34,524 bases of DNA from Candidatus Bathyarchaeota archaeon (GTDB lineage Archaea > Thermoproteota > Bathyarchaeia > Bathyarchaeales > Bathyarchaeaceae), in NCBI GenBank assembly GCA_020352535.1, contig CP070679.1, positions 585,352 through 619,875 of the forward strand, written 5' to 3'. Below the pieces are notes generated by a model. The model was not told where the DNA came from. It saw only the letters and a list, made by a program, of their open reading frames with translations, and searched no databases. Of this stretch, positions 13,921-22,837 are shown in pieces. Position numbers and translations under genes: made by a program. How positions within the stretch are numbered: position 1 is the first letter of the stretch; each line of letters opens with the position of its first letter.

Positions 13921-16092
13921 CTATGCGACAGGCGTTGCAGGCCTTTCAACTCGCCAAGCTTTCTTTAGGAATCCCTTGTACCACGATTCCATATCAGTCG
14001 TGATTGTTGGCCCGATTTTGCTTAATGCCTCTTTGAAGTCCGCAAGATTGACCGCCTTGGTGTCAGCGTCTCTTCGCAGAGCATTTAAAGCGGCTTCCCG
14101 ACAGAGTGCATTAATGTCTGCTCCAGAGTAGTTCTTTGCGTCAGCTGCCAGCTGATTGAGATCCACATCCTTGGCTAAGGGCATTTCCTTCGTGTAGATT
14201 TTGAAGATTTCCAGCCTAGCCTTCTCATTCGGATCAGGAACATAGATCAAGCGGTCAAATCTTCCAGGTCGGAGGATAGCTGGGTCGATAATGTCAGGTC
14301 TATTAGTTGCAGCAACGACGACCACGTCCTCCAAACTCGTTATTCCATCCATCTCCGTTAGGAGCTGACTGATCACCCGCTCTGTTACACCACTATCAGC
14401 ATATCCCAAGCCTCTCCTAGGCACGAGTGAATCAAACTCGTCAAAGAATATCACTGCGGGAGATGCCATTCTTCCCTTCCTGAATACCTCACGAATTGCC
14501 TTCTCCGATTCTCCAACCCACTTAGAGAACACCTCCGGGCCTTTTATCGTGATGAAATTAGCTTCACTCTCAGTGGCAACAGCTCTCGCCAGCAATGTTT
14601 TTCCACACCCTGGTGGCCCAAAAAGTAGGATTCCTTTTGTCGGTTGTATGCCCATTCTTTTGAACACCTGTGGATTCTTCAATGGCCATTCAACGGCCTC
14701 GATGAGTTCTGCCTTCACCTCTTCGAGGCCTCCTACATCGGTCCATTTGACCGTGGGTACTTCAATGTATACTTCTCTCATGGCTGTAGGCGTGACCTCT
14801 CGATACGCGTTCAGAAAGTCTTCCATTCGAATTTCCATCTTCTCTAGGACTTTAGGAGGTATCCGCTCGTCCTCTAGATTTATCTCTGGCAAGTAACGGC
14901 GTAGAGCTTTCATGGCGGTTTCACGGCATAAGCCTGCTAGGTCTGCTCCGGTATAACCGTGTGTAGTGTTAGCAAGGTTTCCTAAATCGACTTCCTTCGC
15001 CAGAGGCATTCCTCTGGTGTGAATTTGTAGGATTTCATGGCGTCCCTTCTTGTCTGGAACTCCAATCTCAATTTCACGATCGAATCTGCCAGGTCTTCGT
15101 AGAGCGGGATCAAGTGCATCCGGTCTGTTTGTTGCCCCAACTACGATGACGTTCTGTCTTCCTGTGAGACCGTCCATCGATGCAAGGAGTTGGGCAACTA
15201 CCCGTCTCTCAACCTCACCGGTAACCTCCCCTCTCTTAGGGGCGATTGCATCCAGTTCATCGATGAAGATGATGCTGGGTGAACTTTTCTGAGCTTGCTG
15301 AAAAATATCGCGGACATTCTGTTCTGACCCACCGTAGAACTTGTTCATAATCTCCGGACCGTTTACTGGGAAGAAATTGGCCTCTGACTCGTTTGCGACA
15401 GCTCTTGCCAACAACGTTTTTCCGCAACCCGGGGGACCATGCAACAGAACGCCCTGTGGCGGACGAATCCCAAGCCTTTGGAACAGCTCAGGATGGCGCA
15501 TGGGAAGCTCAACCATCTCGCGGATTCGTTGAATCTCCTCATGTAATCCACCGATGTCCTCGTAGGTCGTACGAGGCCTACCCTTGGCTTCAGGTGCAGG
15601 TTCACCCAAGATTTGCAGATTGGTCTCGTAGGTCATTCTCACAATCCCGTGAGGGCGTGTCTTGGTCACCGTGAAAGGGATTGCCTGACCTAGCATCATT
15701 ACGAGCGTTGTATCGCCCTCTACAAAAGTGCGTTCCATAAGTCGGTTCTTCACGAAATTAGTAAAGTCTTGATCAACATTAAGCCGCATGTCGATTGGAG
15801 CCAAGACGACATTTGCAGCGTTTTTCACCTTGCCTGGGCGGATTATCACATACTCGTTGATTCCTACTCCAGCATTTTTCCGGCTGAAGCCGTCGATTCG
15901 GATGATTGGTTTGTCTTGATCTTCAGAGTAGGCTGGCCAAGCAATCGCTGCAGTGTTTCTCTTGCCGAGGATTTCGATAACGTCACCTGCAGAAATTCCT
16001 AGCTCCTGCATTGTCCTCTGGTTGACTCTAGCGATTCCTCTGCCCACATCACGCTGCCTGGCATCTCCTACCTTCAACTGAGTCTCACTCAT
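13921..16092 (-). CDS. cdc48: Cdc48/VAT AAA+ unfoldase
   Basis: Hexameric ATP-driven unfoldase, the archaeal p97/VCP homologue, which extracts and unfolds proteins for degradation. The 723 residues contain an N domain (1-170), a D1 ATPase with Walker A GPPGCGKT (219-226) and Walker B IIFIDE (275-280), and a D2 ATPase with Walker A at 492-499 and Walker B VIFFDE (547-552). Arg-finger regions (RRPGRFDRE, then RPGRFDRLIYVPDP) are intact. The ATG at 16092 has an excellent GGAGG site and a consensus TATA box upstream. The C-terminus ends RVERPATPVA without the eukaryotic HbYX-type tail. The small winged-helix gene follows. Confidence 0.97.
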   Translation of the reverse strand: MSETQLKVGDARQRDVGRGIARVNQRTMQELGISAGDVIEILGKRNTAAIAWPAYSEDQDKPIIRIDGFSRKNAGVGINEYVIIRPGKVKNAANVVLAPIDMRLNVDQDFTNFVKNRLMERTFVEGDTTLVMMLGQAIPFTVTKTRPHGIVRMTYETNLQILGEPAPEAKGRPRTTYEDIGGLHEEIQRIREMVELPMRHPELFQRLGIRPPQGVLLHGPPGCGKTLLARAVANESEANFFPVNGPEIMNKFYGGSEQNVRDIFQQAQKSSPSIIFIDELDAIAPKRGEVTGEVERRVVAQLLASMDGLTGRQNVIVVGATNRPDALDPALRRPGRFDREIEIGVPDKKGRHEILQIHTRGMPLAKEVDLGNLANTTHGYTGADLAGLCRETAMKALRRYLPEINLEDERIPPKVLEKMEIRMEDFLNAYREVTPTAMREVYIEVPTVKWTDVGGLEEVKAELIEAVEWPLKNPQVFKRMGIQPTKGILLFGPPGCGKTLLARAVATESEANFITIKGPEVFSKWVGESEKAIREVFRKGRMASPAVIFFDEFDSLVPRRGLGYADSGVTERVISQLLTEMDGITSLEDVVVVAATNRPDIIDPAILRPGRFDRLIYVPDPNEKARLEIFKIYTKEMPLAKDVDLNQLAADAKNYSGADINALCREAALNALRRDADTKAVNLADFKEALSKIGPTITTDMESWYKGFLKKAWRVERPATPVA

Positions 16093-16144
16093 ATCTCAGA
16101 TTCCTCCGTGAATGTGAACATCTACTTCGAAAGAAGCATGTTCG

Positions 16145-16152
16145 TATATAAA
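16145..16152 (-). promoter_or_regulatory. Promoter TATA box for cdc48
   Basis: The minus strand reads TTTATATA, a full archaeal consensus, with TTTAAGA just upstream as a possible BRE. Predicted initiation near 16120 gives a leader of about 27 bases carrying CGGAGG. Confidence 0.7.
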
Positions 16153-16165
16153 TCTTAAAGTGTGC

Positions 16166-16435
16166 TCAAACTCGGTGGACCATCATCGCTTCGACTTGCT
16201 TAATCTCTTCGATATTCTCTAAATGTTTCTCAAGCTTATCTAGACTACCAGACTCTTGTTCAGGAATCGTGATATGTGCGATTAGTGCGACAAGGCCATA
16301 GGCTATTGGTTCTTCAGCGAACCTATGAACTTCAGCAAATTTAGGCAACCCCTTTTTTATCTTCTCTTTTAACAGGTTAAGGTTAACCGTGACTTCGGTT
16401 GGCAGAATCTTGTAGGATATCAGCACTTTCGCCAT
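16166..16435 (-). CDS. aef1b: Elongation factor 1-beta (aEF1B)
   Basis: Guanine-nucleotide exchange factor for aEF1A. From ATG at 16435 the protein has 89 residues, the normal archaeal length. It shows AKVLISYKILPTEVTVN at the start, HRFAEEPIAYGLVALIAHITIPE in the middle, and a terminal LENIEEIKQVEAMMVHRV. The frame stays open upstream to 16588, but AAGGAAAGG before the ATG and the family N-terminus support 16435. A TATA-like element lies about 30-40 bases upstream. cdc48 follows on the same strand from its own promoter. Confidence 0.93.
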   Translation of the reverse strand: MAKVLISYKILPTEVTVNLNLLKEKIKKGLPKFAEVHRFAEEPIAYGLVALIAHITIPEQESGSLDKLEKHLENIEEIKQVEAMMVHRV

Positions 16436-16463
16436 CCTTTCCTTCACACACCCCTGTAAATCT

Positions 16464-16473
16464 GTTTTTAAGA
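16464..16473 (-). promoter_or_regulatory. TATA-like element for aEF1B
   Basis: The minus strand reads TTCTTAAAAA about 30-38 bases before the ATG at 16435, so the leader would be very short. Confidence 0.4.
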
Positions 16474-16647
16474 AACGTCGAAGAGATGACCCTCGAAATT
16501 CTCCTCCAGTTGAATGGTTTAACTGAGGCTTGTGTTCTAAAAACCTTTTGGGGTGTGTCCCGCCGCTCATCAACGTTTGCCGCTCCACTTGAACATGACA
16601 GTGTTGTACTGTTGAAATGGTGAAGACGATGCTGTATAGATAATTCT

Positions 16648-16655
16648 TCTATAAA
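16648..16655 (+). promoter_or_regulatory. TATA element for the papain-like protease gene
   Basis: TCTATAAA about 54-61 bases before the TTG start. Initiation near 16678 leaves a purine-rich leader with GGAGAG. It lies in the 273-base divergent gap between aEF1B and the protease gene, which otherwise shows nothing recognisable. Confidence 0.5.
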
Positions 16656-16708
16656 CACTAATTAAGAAAGGAGAGAAAATACTGATAGCTTTCGGAGAGA
16701 GAAAGGAG

Positions 16709-18868
16709 TTGCGGACACCCGCCTTCACTATTCTATTTATAGTAGTTTTGGTAGGAGTGTTGATGTTTGGAAATCCACCATCCAAGGCTAGTTTTCATCT
16801 CTTGCCTGAAAAAACCGCTAAAGCTGCAATAGTGATTGAACATAGGATTAGCACGGCTGAGTTGGAGGGATTGAAACGAAAAATCGGGGTTTGGGAGAAG
16901 GACACAAACTACACTAGAATGGTTGATGGGCACGGAACAGGATTGCAGCCCCCAACCGAGGAAGAGTGGGGTGAAGTCCTAGCGAATGGTTATGTTGTTG
17001 AGAGGATTTCGCTTGGCCCGACAATTCAATCGCCACACAGCGTAGACCTCACAACTGAGCCATGGTTCCCTCCTATAGGGAACCAAGGTAGTGAAGGCTC
17101 TTGCACGACATGGGCAGTTGGATACTACATGAAGACCTTTCAGGAGGCTAAGGAACATGGATGGAATCTAACTGGGGCAGAATGGAATTGGTGGGGTCCC
17201 ACACTAGCCTATCAAGATAGAATCTTCAGCCCAGATTTCATCTATCACCTAGTTAATGGTGGGGTAGATATGGGCTCCTCCTTCTACGATGCAATCAATC
17301 TTGTTTGCACTATTGGAGCCAGCTCCTGGAAGGAGATGCCTTACGATTCAACTGATTCAGCTAGCTGGCCCCCTGAACAGGCGTGGAGAGAGGCACCACT
17401 CTATCGTGGAAACAGCAGTGGATTTGAGTATCTTGAGCTTGACACAGAGGAGGGTTTGGCCAGTTTAAAGAACTGGGCAGCCTCAGCTCACCTTGCAGTG
17501 ATAGCGATAGATGCAGACCAGTATTCAAGCATGACCAGCGAAGACCTGTGGACTTTAGACAATTATGCAAACCCAGTGCTGAATCACGCAAATACAATAG
17601 TTGGCTATGATGACAACTTAACCTATGTTGAAGAGGGAGAAACACGGCAGGGAGCTTTCAAAATCGCGAATTCCTGGGGAGAAGCAGGCTGGGAGAATGT
17701 TCGAGACGGATGTTATTGGATATCCTATGAAGCTATGAAGCAGATTGTTGGGTCTTGTGTGTTCTATCGGGACAGAATTGGCTACGAGCCGAACCTAGTT
17801 GCAGCATTTGGAGTGGACCACTCTAGGCGAATGGATTGTGACATTACAGTTGGTATGGGCAACAATAACAGCCCTCTCGCTCTAAAGTCATTCAGCAACC
17901 AAATCGATGGAGGACCATTTCCATTCTGTTCCAACGACATCATTATTGATATCACCGAGTTTGGAGATGCATCGTCTTCAGCCATTAGTGAAACTTTTTT
18001 CATACAAGCTCGAGTGGGCATTCCACCCCCACAAAGCGGGTTATACGAATGGTTTTCGAATGGAGCAGCGTACTCGTGGTTCAGACTGAACCAGACCTTT
18101 AGCATTCCTGAAACTGGGGCAAACCTCAGATTCTGGAGTTACTATGAAATCGAGGAAGACTGGGATTATGGGTATGTCGAGGTTCATGATTTGGATACCG
18201 ACGAATGGGCAACTCTACCCGGCTCGAAGACGATTTCAACACTCCCGGAACGCCAAGACAATCCGAATTGCCCTGCAGCCTATGAACCTACAACTTATTA
18301 TGATGCGGGAACATGGAACGCCTTTACCGGTTTTAGCGGGGATATGTACGAAGAAGAGATGGACTTGACACCATTTGCCAACCACACGATAGAGTTGTAC
18401 TTCACATATTGGACAGATCCGTATACTCTTGAGCATGGATGGTATGTTGACGATATAGAAATCCAGGAAGTTGGCTTCTTTGACGATGTCGAAGGTGGAT
18501 CTGGTGGATGGACATACAATGGCTGGTCAATAGAGACTCCGCCCGCACCCTCCACCACCGGAACACTTCTTTCGTTTTCAATTGAAAACTATGGCAATTA
18601 TAGCTCGAGCTCATTAAGTGCCAAGGCAGTCTCCTACGATACGCCACTGACCATTTCGAATCACAGAGTATTTGCGCGTGCCCACATCGGGGATGTTAAT
18701 GGCGATGGCGCTGTAAATGTTCTGGACCTAACCGTGGTATCTCTTGCCTATGGTAATTTCGAAGGTGAACCTGATTACGACTCCACAGCAGATTTGAATG
18801 AGGATGGAATTGTCGATATGCGAGACCTTGTTATCGTTGCGAGGCATCTAGGAGAAACCGACCCTTAA
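16709..18868 (+). CDS. Secreted papain-like (C1A) cysteine protease with C-terminal dockerin
   Basis: A 719-residue exported protein. Residues 5-21 are a hydrophobic signal or anchor. The C1A catalytic domain (about 105-360) keeps the oxyanion Gln126 and nucleophile Cys132 (GNQGSEGSCTTWAVGYY), His293 (NHANTIVGYDD) and Asn321 (ANSWGEAGW). Residues about 440-640 are a Trp/Tyr-rich beta-sandwich region containing GWYVDDIEI, as in MAM or immune-inhibitor-A-like domains. The end (about 661-715) is a type I dockerin with two calcium-loop repeats (GDVNGDGAVNVLDL, then ADLNEDGIVDMRDL). The start is TTG at 16709. Dockerins bind cohesins or calcium; no cohesin is seen here. It converges on the transglutaminase operon. 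Confidence 0.88.
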   Translation: MRTPAFTILFIVVLVGVLMFGNPPSKASFHLLPEKTAKAAIVIEHRISTAELEGLKRKIGVWEKDTNYTRMVDGHGTGLQPPTEEEWGEVLANGYVVERISLGPTIQSPHSVDLTTEPWFPPIGNQGSEGSCTTWAVGYYMKTFQEAKEHGWNLTGAEWNWWGPTLAYQDRIFSPDFIYHLVNGGVDMGSSFYDAINLVCTIGASSWKEMPYDSTDSASWPPEQAWREAPLYRGNSSGFEYLELDTEEGLASLKNWAASAHLAVIAIDADQYSSMTSEDLWTLDNYANPVLNHANTIVGYDDNLTYVEEGETRQGAFKIANSWGEAGWENVRDGCYWISYEAMKQIVGSCVFYRDRIGYEPNLVAAFGVDHSRRMDCDITVGMGNNNSPLALKSFSNQIDGGPFPFCSNDIIIDITEFGDASSSAISETFFIQARVGIPPPQSGLYEWFSNGAAYSWFRLNQTFSIPETGANLRFWSYYEIEEDWDYGYVEVHDLDTDEWATLPGSKTISTLPERQDNPNCPAAYEPTTYYDAGTWNAFTGFSGDMYEEEMDLTPFANHTIELYFTYWTDPYTLEHGWYVDDIEIQEVGFFDDVEGGSGGWTYNGWSIETPPAPSTTGTLLSFSIENYGNYSSSSLSAKAVSYDTPLTISNHRVFARAHIGDVNGDGAVNVLDLTVVSLAYGNFEGEPDYDSTADLNEDGIVDMRDLVIVARHLGETDP

Positions 18869-18967
18869 CCACCTCATCCTCGCCTTCAATCCATCAAATC
18901 CTTCGTGGATTTACGGAGCACCTGAATATGTAAGGGAAGCTTGCCCTCCACGTTTACTTGGCGACAA

Positions 18968-19774
18968 CTAGTCTGCGTGAAGCGAGCCAGTGGTCTGTCT
19001 ATAGGACAGTTGAAAAATGTAGAAAGCTGTGGTAATGGCGATTCCTGTGGCCAGTGCCAGCCCAAGGACATAAAGGGGTAGTGTGGAGGCTTCAGCCTGA
19101 AAAGCACTCGCGACGATTGGAGCCACAGCCATCAAGAACGCGGCTATTCCACAAGCACAGGCGACAACGAGTATTGTCAGAATGTTAGATGTCTTGTTTG
19201 CTTCTGCTACATCGCTTCTGCTAGCTCCACTAGATAGAAGTTCAAGTCGACTGAGGTTTGCTAAGGTCGCATATCTAAGGAAGAAGTACCCTCCAATGAC
19301 TGTGACAGTTATGGCTATAAGCTCATAGTAGTTTACGGATTCCACAGTCGCAAGCAGCTGGACTGACCCGCCCACTCGAGATTCCGCTATGATTGCTGGT
19401 AGGATTAATACTAAAAGAAATTCGAAGAATCCCCTACCACGAGAGCGAGGGGAAACTAAGACGGATGTGATACCCATTAGAACCGCTAAGAGTGGAGCCA
19501 CCAGCGGAAACAATTCTATGACTTCAAAGCCTACGGGAGAGAGCGCCAATGCAGAAAGCGCGATAGAGAATGTTAAAGCAATAGGTTTCCGGAGACTAGA
19601 GAAGCACACGTATCCTAGAAAGATGGCAACAACATAGGTTAGATAGCGATAGAAGCATAGTCCTCCTACTTGGAGCGTGGTCTGGGTGTGCTCAAAGCCG
19701 TAGGAGGCAGCAACGCTCATAGCGACGATGGCAATGAATTGGAGACTTGTAGAGGTCAGTCCAATCAGTTTCAA
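18968..19774 (-). CDS. Membrane protein of unknown function, end of the MoxR operon
   Basis: A 268-residue protein with about eight hydrophobic segments (for example SLQFIAIVAMSVAAS, YVVAIFLGYVCF and LPLYVLGLALATGIAITTAF) and short polar loops. I recognise no family. It begins six bases after the DUF58 stop, so it is the sixth and last gene of the operon. Sequences between helices 6 and 7 (ELLSSGASRSDVAEANKTS) form the longest polar loop. Its function probably follows that of the MoxR/DUF58/transglutaminase set. Confidence 0.75.
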   Translation of the reverse strand: MKLIGLTSTSLQFIAIVAMSVAASYGFEHTQTTLQVGGLCFYRYLTYVVAIFLGYVCFSSLRKPIALTFSIALSALALSPVGFEVIELFPLVAPLLAVLMGITSVLVSPRSRGRGFFEFLLVLILPAIIAESRVGGSVQLLATVESVNYYELIAITVTVIGGYFFLRYATLANLSRLELLSSGASRSDVAEANKTSNILTILVVACACGIAAFLMAVAPIVASAFQAEASTLPLYVLGLALATGIAITTAFYIFQLSYRQTTGSLHAD

Positions 19775-19780
19775 GAATCG

Positions 19781-21088
19781 TCACCTCAGCCAAATTGTAC
19801 TCAGGAGCGTGGCTTCAATACTTTCCCTCGCTGGATTCCAATCTAGCACGGTCGCTCCCAGATTCCGCAGCCTATTGGAGAAGGCTCTGCTGGTTACATC
19901 AAGCATCTTAGCGGCATGTATCTCCCAATCGTTTACTTTCGGGATAAGGTCGTATGGTAGAGCATTAATCAGCAGAATGTTAGGTTCTCTTTTCCTTCGT
20001 TTGTAAATCAGAATCTGCCTTAATCCATTAAGGAGATCGTTCCAATTGCCCGAGGTAACATGTGTTATAATTCCGATAGCTGGAGATTGGGGGACTATGT
20101 GCTTTTGATTCCGCTCTACAGCCTTGGAAAAGCCTTCATCCCAGAAGACATGTAGCCCAGTCTCCGGAGTCAATCTAAGGAGACTATCAGCGATTCTAAT
20201 GAACTGCTTCTTTCCTGTATCAAAGTGAAGCGTCTCCCCCTGATGATTGTAGATATACATGCCTAGGCTGTAGCCTTTGTTCAAGAAGTAGAAAGAAATA
20301 GTATATGCTGCTCGTACACAGTACTCTAAGGCATTTTCGAAGGATGTGCCAACCCTCAAATCTGGGCTGGCATCAAGAAACAACCAAATCGAAAGCTTCC
20401 CTTCCCGCTCATACTCGTTGACCATCGGATACAGTTTTCCCCGACCTGTAGCACGGGCCGAGGCTTTCCAATTGATGCTCTTAAATGGGTCACCATATAT
20501 GTAGTCGCGAATCTCCTTGAAGTTCGTGCTTAAAGGCCCAATTTTGGCAATGCCCTCACTAGGGTGTATTCTCTGCGTCCTCTTCAAAGGCAGCTTCATC
20601 CTCCTTATCCTGGGAGCTTTGGGAAATACCCTCAGGTGCCCTGTTTCTTCAATTGAAACCTGAGCGCGAGTGAGACCGACAATATGTCTTGTCTCCCAAC
20701 CCAGCGCAAGCCGATAGACGCCAAGTTTTGTACACCTAATCTTGTAGGAAAGACCAAACGATTTGTCCCCGAACCATTTAGAGAGTACCTTGAAGTTTGT
20801 GCCTTCAACAAGCTGAAAGGGCTCAGGGATCTCGTCGTAGATGACTGCTACACCTGGACCACCCGTCACCTCACCCGTGGTTCTCATTTCTACTATTTGG
20901 TTAAGCCTCACAGAACCTGACAGGCCAGTCTTCTTTACGCTCACATGTGGGGGTGCAATGGAGAATCTCATGAAGTATATGAAGATTGGAATGAACGAAG
21001 CACAAATCAGTATGGGGTTTGCTAGGAGAAAGCCAGAGAAGAAAATGGTTGTGAACCCTGTTAAGAGCAGACCAGCCTCCCTTGCCAT
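19781..21088 (-). CDS. DUF58 (MoxR-associated, vWA-like) protein
   Basis: Member of the DUF58 family, which is nearly always encoded with MoxR ATPases and is thought to be remodelled by them. From ATG at 21088 it has 435 residues. Two membrane helices come first (GLLLTGFTTIFFSGFLLANP and ILICASFIPIFIYFM), followed by a beta-rich region and the DUF58 signature (RDYIYGDPFKSINWKASAR). A vWA-like core then runs through LSIWLFLDAS and LEYCVRAAYTISFYF. The vWA metal site looks incomplete because only FLDAS is clear. A start at 21130 would overlap moxR by 29 bases and is less likely. GGTGA lies upstream of the chosen ATG. Confidence 0.88.
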   Translation of the reverse strand: MAREAGLLLTGFTTIFFSGFLLANPILICASFIPIFIYFMRFSIAPPHVSVKKTGLSGSVRLNQIVEMRTTGEVTGGPGVAVIYDEIPEPFQLVEGTNFKVLSKWFGDKSFGLSYKIRCTKLGVYRLALGWETRHIVGLTRAQVSIEETGHLRVFPKAPRIRRMKLPLKRTQRIHPSEGIAKIGPLSTNFKEIRDYIYGDPFKSINWKASARATGRGKLYPMVNEYEREGKLSIWLFLDASPDLRVGTSFENALEYCVRAAYTISFYFLNKGYSLGMYIYNHQGETLHFDTGKKQFIRIADSLLRLTPETGLHVFWDEGFSKAVERNQKHIVPQSPAIGIITHVTSGNWNDLLNGLRQILIYKRRKREPNILLINALPYDLIPKVNDWEIHAAKMLDVTSRAFSNRLRNLGATVLDWNPARESIEATLLSTIWLR

Positions 21089-21101
21089 TGGAGCCAAGAA
21101 A

Positions 21102-22082
21102 TCACCTTGGATTGTAGTCTTTCGGCACAACTACTGAATCAAGGGCTTCTTGGACTATCTTCCGTTCATCCACTCGTTTCATTACATCCTCTACCTTCAG
21201 AATCAGTCGATGAGCAAGGGCATCAACAGCGAGCATCTTAATATCATCGGGCGTGACGAAATCTCGTCCACCGATAAGTGCCATTGCTCTTGAAGCTTTA
21301 AGCAGTGCAAGGCTACCTCTTGGACTTGACCCAACCTCAACTTGGGGGTGCTTTCTCGTTTCCCTAACAATTTCTGCAATGTATCTGATAATCACCTCGT
21401 CTATGTAGATGTCATTCTCCACTGCCTTCTGTAGAGAGCTGAAGTCTTTCGCGGATATAACAGGCTTCAAATCTCTTGTTGGGTCATCTTTCTTCCACGC
21501 TATGCGTCTCTTAACGATTAGCTTCTCTTCATCCAGAGTCCTTGGGTAGCCAGTGGAGAGTTTCATCATGAAGCGATCGATTTGGGCTTCAGGTAGAGGG
21601 TACGTACCTTCGTATTCTATTGGATTCTGTGTCGCCAAAACAAAAAATGGCTCTTCGCACCTGTAGGTCGCCCCTTCGATAGTAACTTGTCGTTCCTCCA
21701 TAACCTCCAACACAGCTGACTGCGTTTTCGGTGGTGACCGATTTATCTCGTCTACTAATAGTACATTGGTGAAGACCGGTCCTTTGAACAGCTCGAAAGA
21801 ACCATCTTTTGGTCGCCACACTTTTGTCCCAAGGATATCAGCGGGCAGGAGGTCAGGCGTACATTGGACTCGAGAGAAATCGCAGTCAACTGAGAAGGCA
21901 AGCGTCTTTGCTAATAATGTCTTTCCCAGTCCAGGATTATCTTCAAAGAGGACATGACCATTAGCCAATGTTGCTGCGAGTAGCTTCATGACCAGCAATT
22001 CGTCTCCAACGTATAGGTTCAGTACCTGTCGAAGTATGGTTTTACAGGCAGTTCTTGCTTTCTCCAAGTTCATTTCAGTCAC
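21102..22082 (-). CDS. MoxR-family AAA+ ATPase
   Basis: AAA+ ATPase of the MoxR type (326 residues), which generally acts as a chaperone in maturing vWA or membrane-linked complexes. Motifs are Walker A NPGLGKT near residue 50, Walker B VLLVDEINR near 110, sensor 1 ATQNPIEYEGTYPLPEAQ with an Arg-rich continuation (IDRFMMKL), and the C-terminal lid SPRGSLALLKASRAMA. Its start overlaps the stop of the upstream membrane-protein gene by four bases (ATGA). The pairing with DUF58 and a transglutaminase-like membrane protein is a known bacterial and archaeal arrangement. Confidence 0.94.
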   Translation of the reverse strand: MTEMNLEKARTACKTILRQVLNLYVGDELLVMKLLAATLANGHVLFEDNPGLGKTLLAKTLAFSVDCDFSRVQCTPDLLPADILGTKVWRPKDGSFELFKGPVFTNVLLVDEINRSPPKTQSAVLEVMEERQVTIEGATYRCEEPFFVLATQNPIEYEGTYPLPEAQIDRFMMKLSTGYPRTLDEEKLIVKRRIAWKKDDPTRDLKPVISAKDFSSLQKAVENDIYIDEVIIRYIAEIVRETRKHPQVEVGSSPRGSLALLKASRAMALIGGRDFVTPDDIKMLAVDALAHRLILKVEDVMKRVDERKIVQEALDSVVVPKDYNPR

Positions 22083-22837
22083 AATCCACTCATTCTTTCA
22101 AGGATGTTGATTAGTAGAGTCTCTCTGATTTCTCTGTTTCTCATAATGAAACGCCGTTTTGCCCAAGGAAAGAGCATGAATAGTAACTTCTGCTCCCCAG
22201 TTCTCTTTCGATAGTCAACCAGTGGGCTTAGAATCTTGAGTATTCGTTCTTCAATTGCACCCAGCCGTTGTAGGTAGAGTGCAAGGTAAACCAGTAGTGG
22301 CTCTTTCACTCCGCTGTCAACGAACTCCTCCATAACAGATGTTAAAAGGGATAGGTCCCGTCCAGTCTCACGTCTTATTCCTTGTACATGTCGTTTCCAA
22401 TCCATGGTTTCAGAGCCAGCATAGAATTCATCGGTTGGAAGCCTCGTCATTGAATAAACCGCGTAGACCGCCAACGCAACTACAATCCACTCCAGATATG
22501 GAAGGAAGAGCACGTTAACGGTCAGAGGTGGTCGAACGAGGTTCAAGTAAGCTGTTGTGAAAAACCCTGCAAAGAAATTTCTTGCAGGGTCTTTTGAGGC
22601 TCGCCTTGCAAGATGCCATGCTGCTGAGTCCCTTGAACCTGAGATTGTACCGAGAAGAGAAAACGAAGAAAGCATAACCAGCCCTCCAGAGATGGAGAGA
22701 GAGGCGTAGGTAACTATCTGGAGAAGCTGACTGAATGTATCCACGCCTTGGTCAATCAAATTTCTAACGAACACTAACAAAAGGACTGACAGCGCCAAGA
22801 CCAAAAGCCTTCTTTGTCTACTCGAAATCGAAACCAA
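22079..22837 (-). CDS. Membrane protein of unknown function in the MoxR operon
   Basis: A 252-residue protein. Hydrophobic segments lie near residues 10-27, 38-62 and 112-130, followed by a charged, helical C-terminal half of about 110 residues (EEFVDSGVKEPLLVYLALYLQRL, then RRFIMRNREIRETLLINILERM) that is probably cytoplasmic. The TTG start at 22837 lies inside the end of the transglutaminase-like gene; TTG codons at 22804 or 22798 are alternatives. The 3' end overlaps moxR by four bases. I recognise no family. In similar loci this slot is often held by a small membrane protein of unknown role. Confidence 0.75.
   Translation of the reverse strand: MVSISSRQRRLLVLALSVLLLVFVRNLIDQGVDTFSQLLQIVTYASLSISGGLVMLSSFSLLGTISGSRDSAAWHLARRASKDPARNFFAGFFTTAYLNLVRPPLTVNVLFLPYLEWIVVALAVYAVYSMTRLPTDEFYAGSETMDWKRHVQGIRRETGRDLSLLTSVMEEFVDSGVKEPLLVYLALYLQRLGAIEERILKILSPLVDYRKRTGEQKLLFMLFPWAKRRFIMRNREIRETLLINILERMSGL

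Noticed and set aside
16436-16588. N-terminal extension of aEF1B
   Set aside because: The family begins at ATG 16435, which has its own ribosome site; the upstream residues have no family similarity and cover the promoter.
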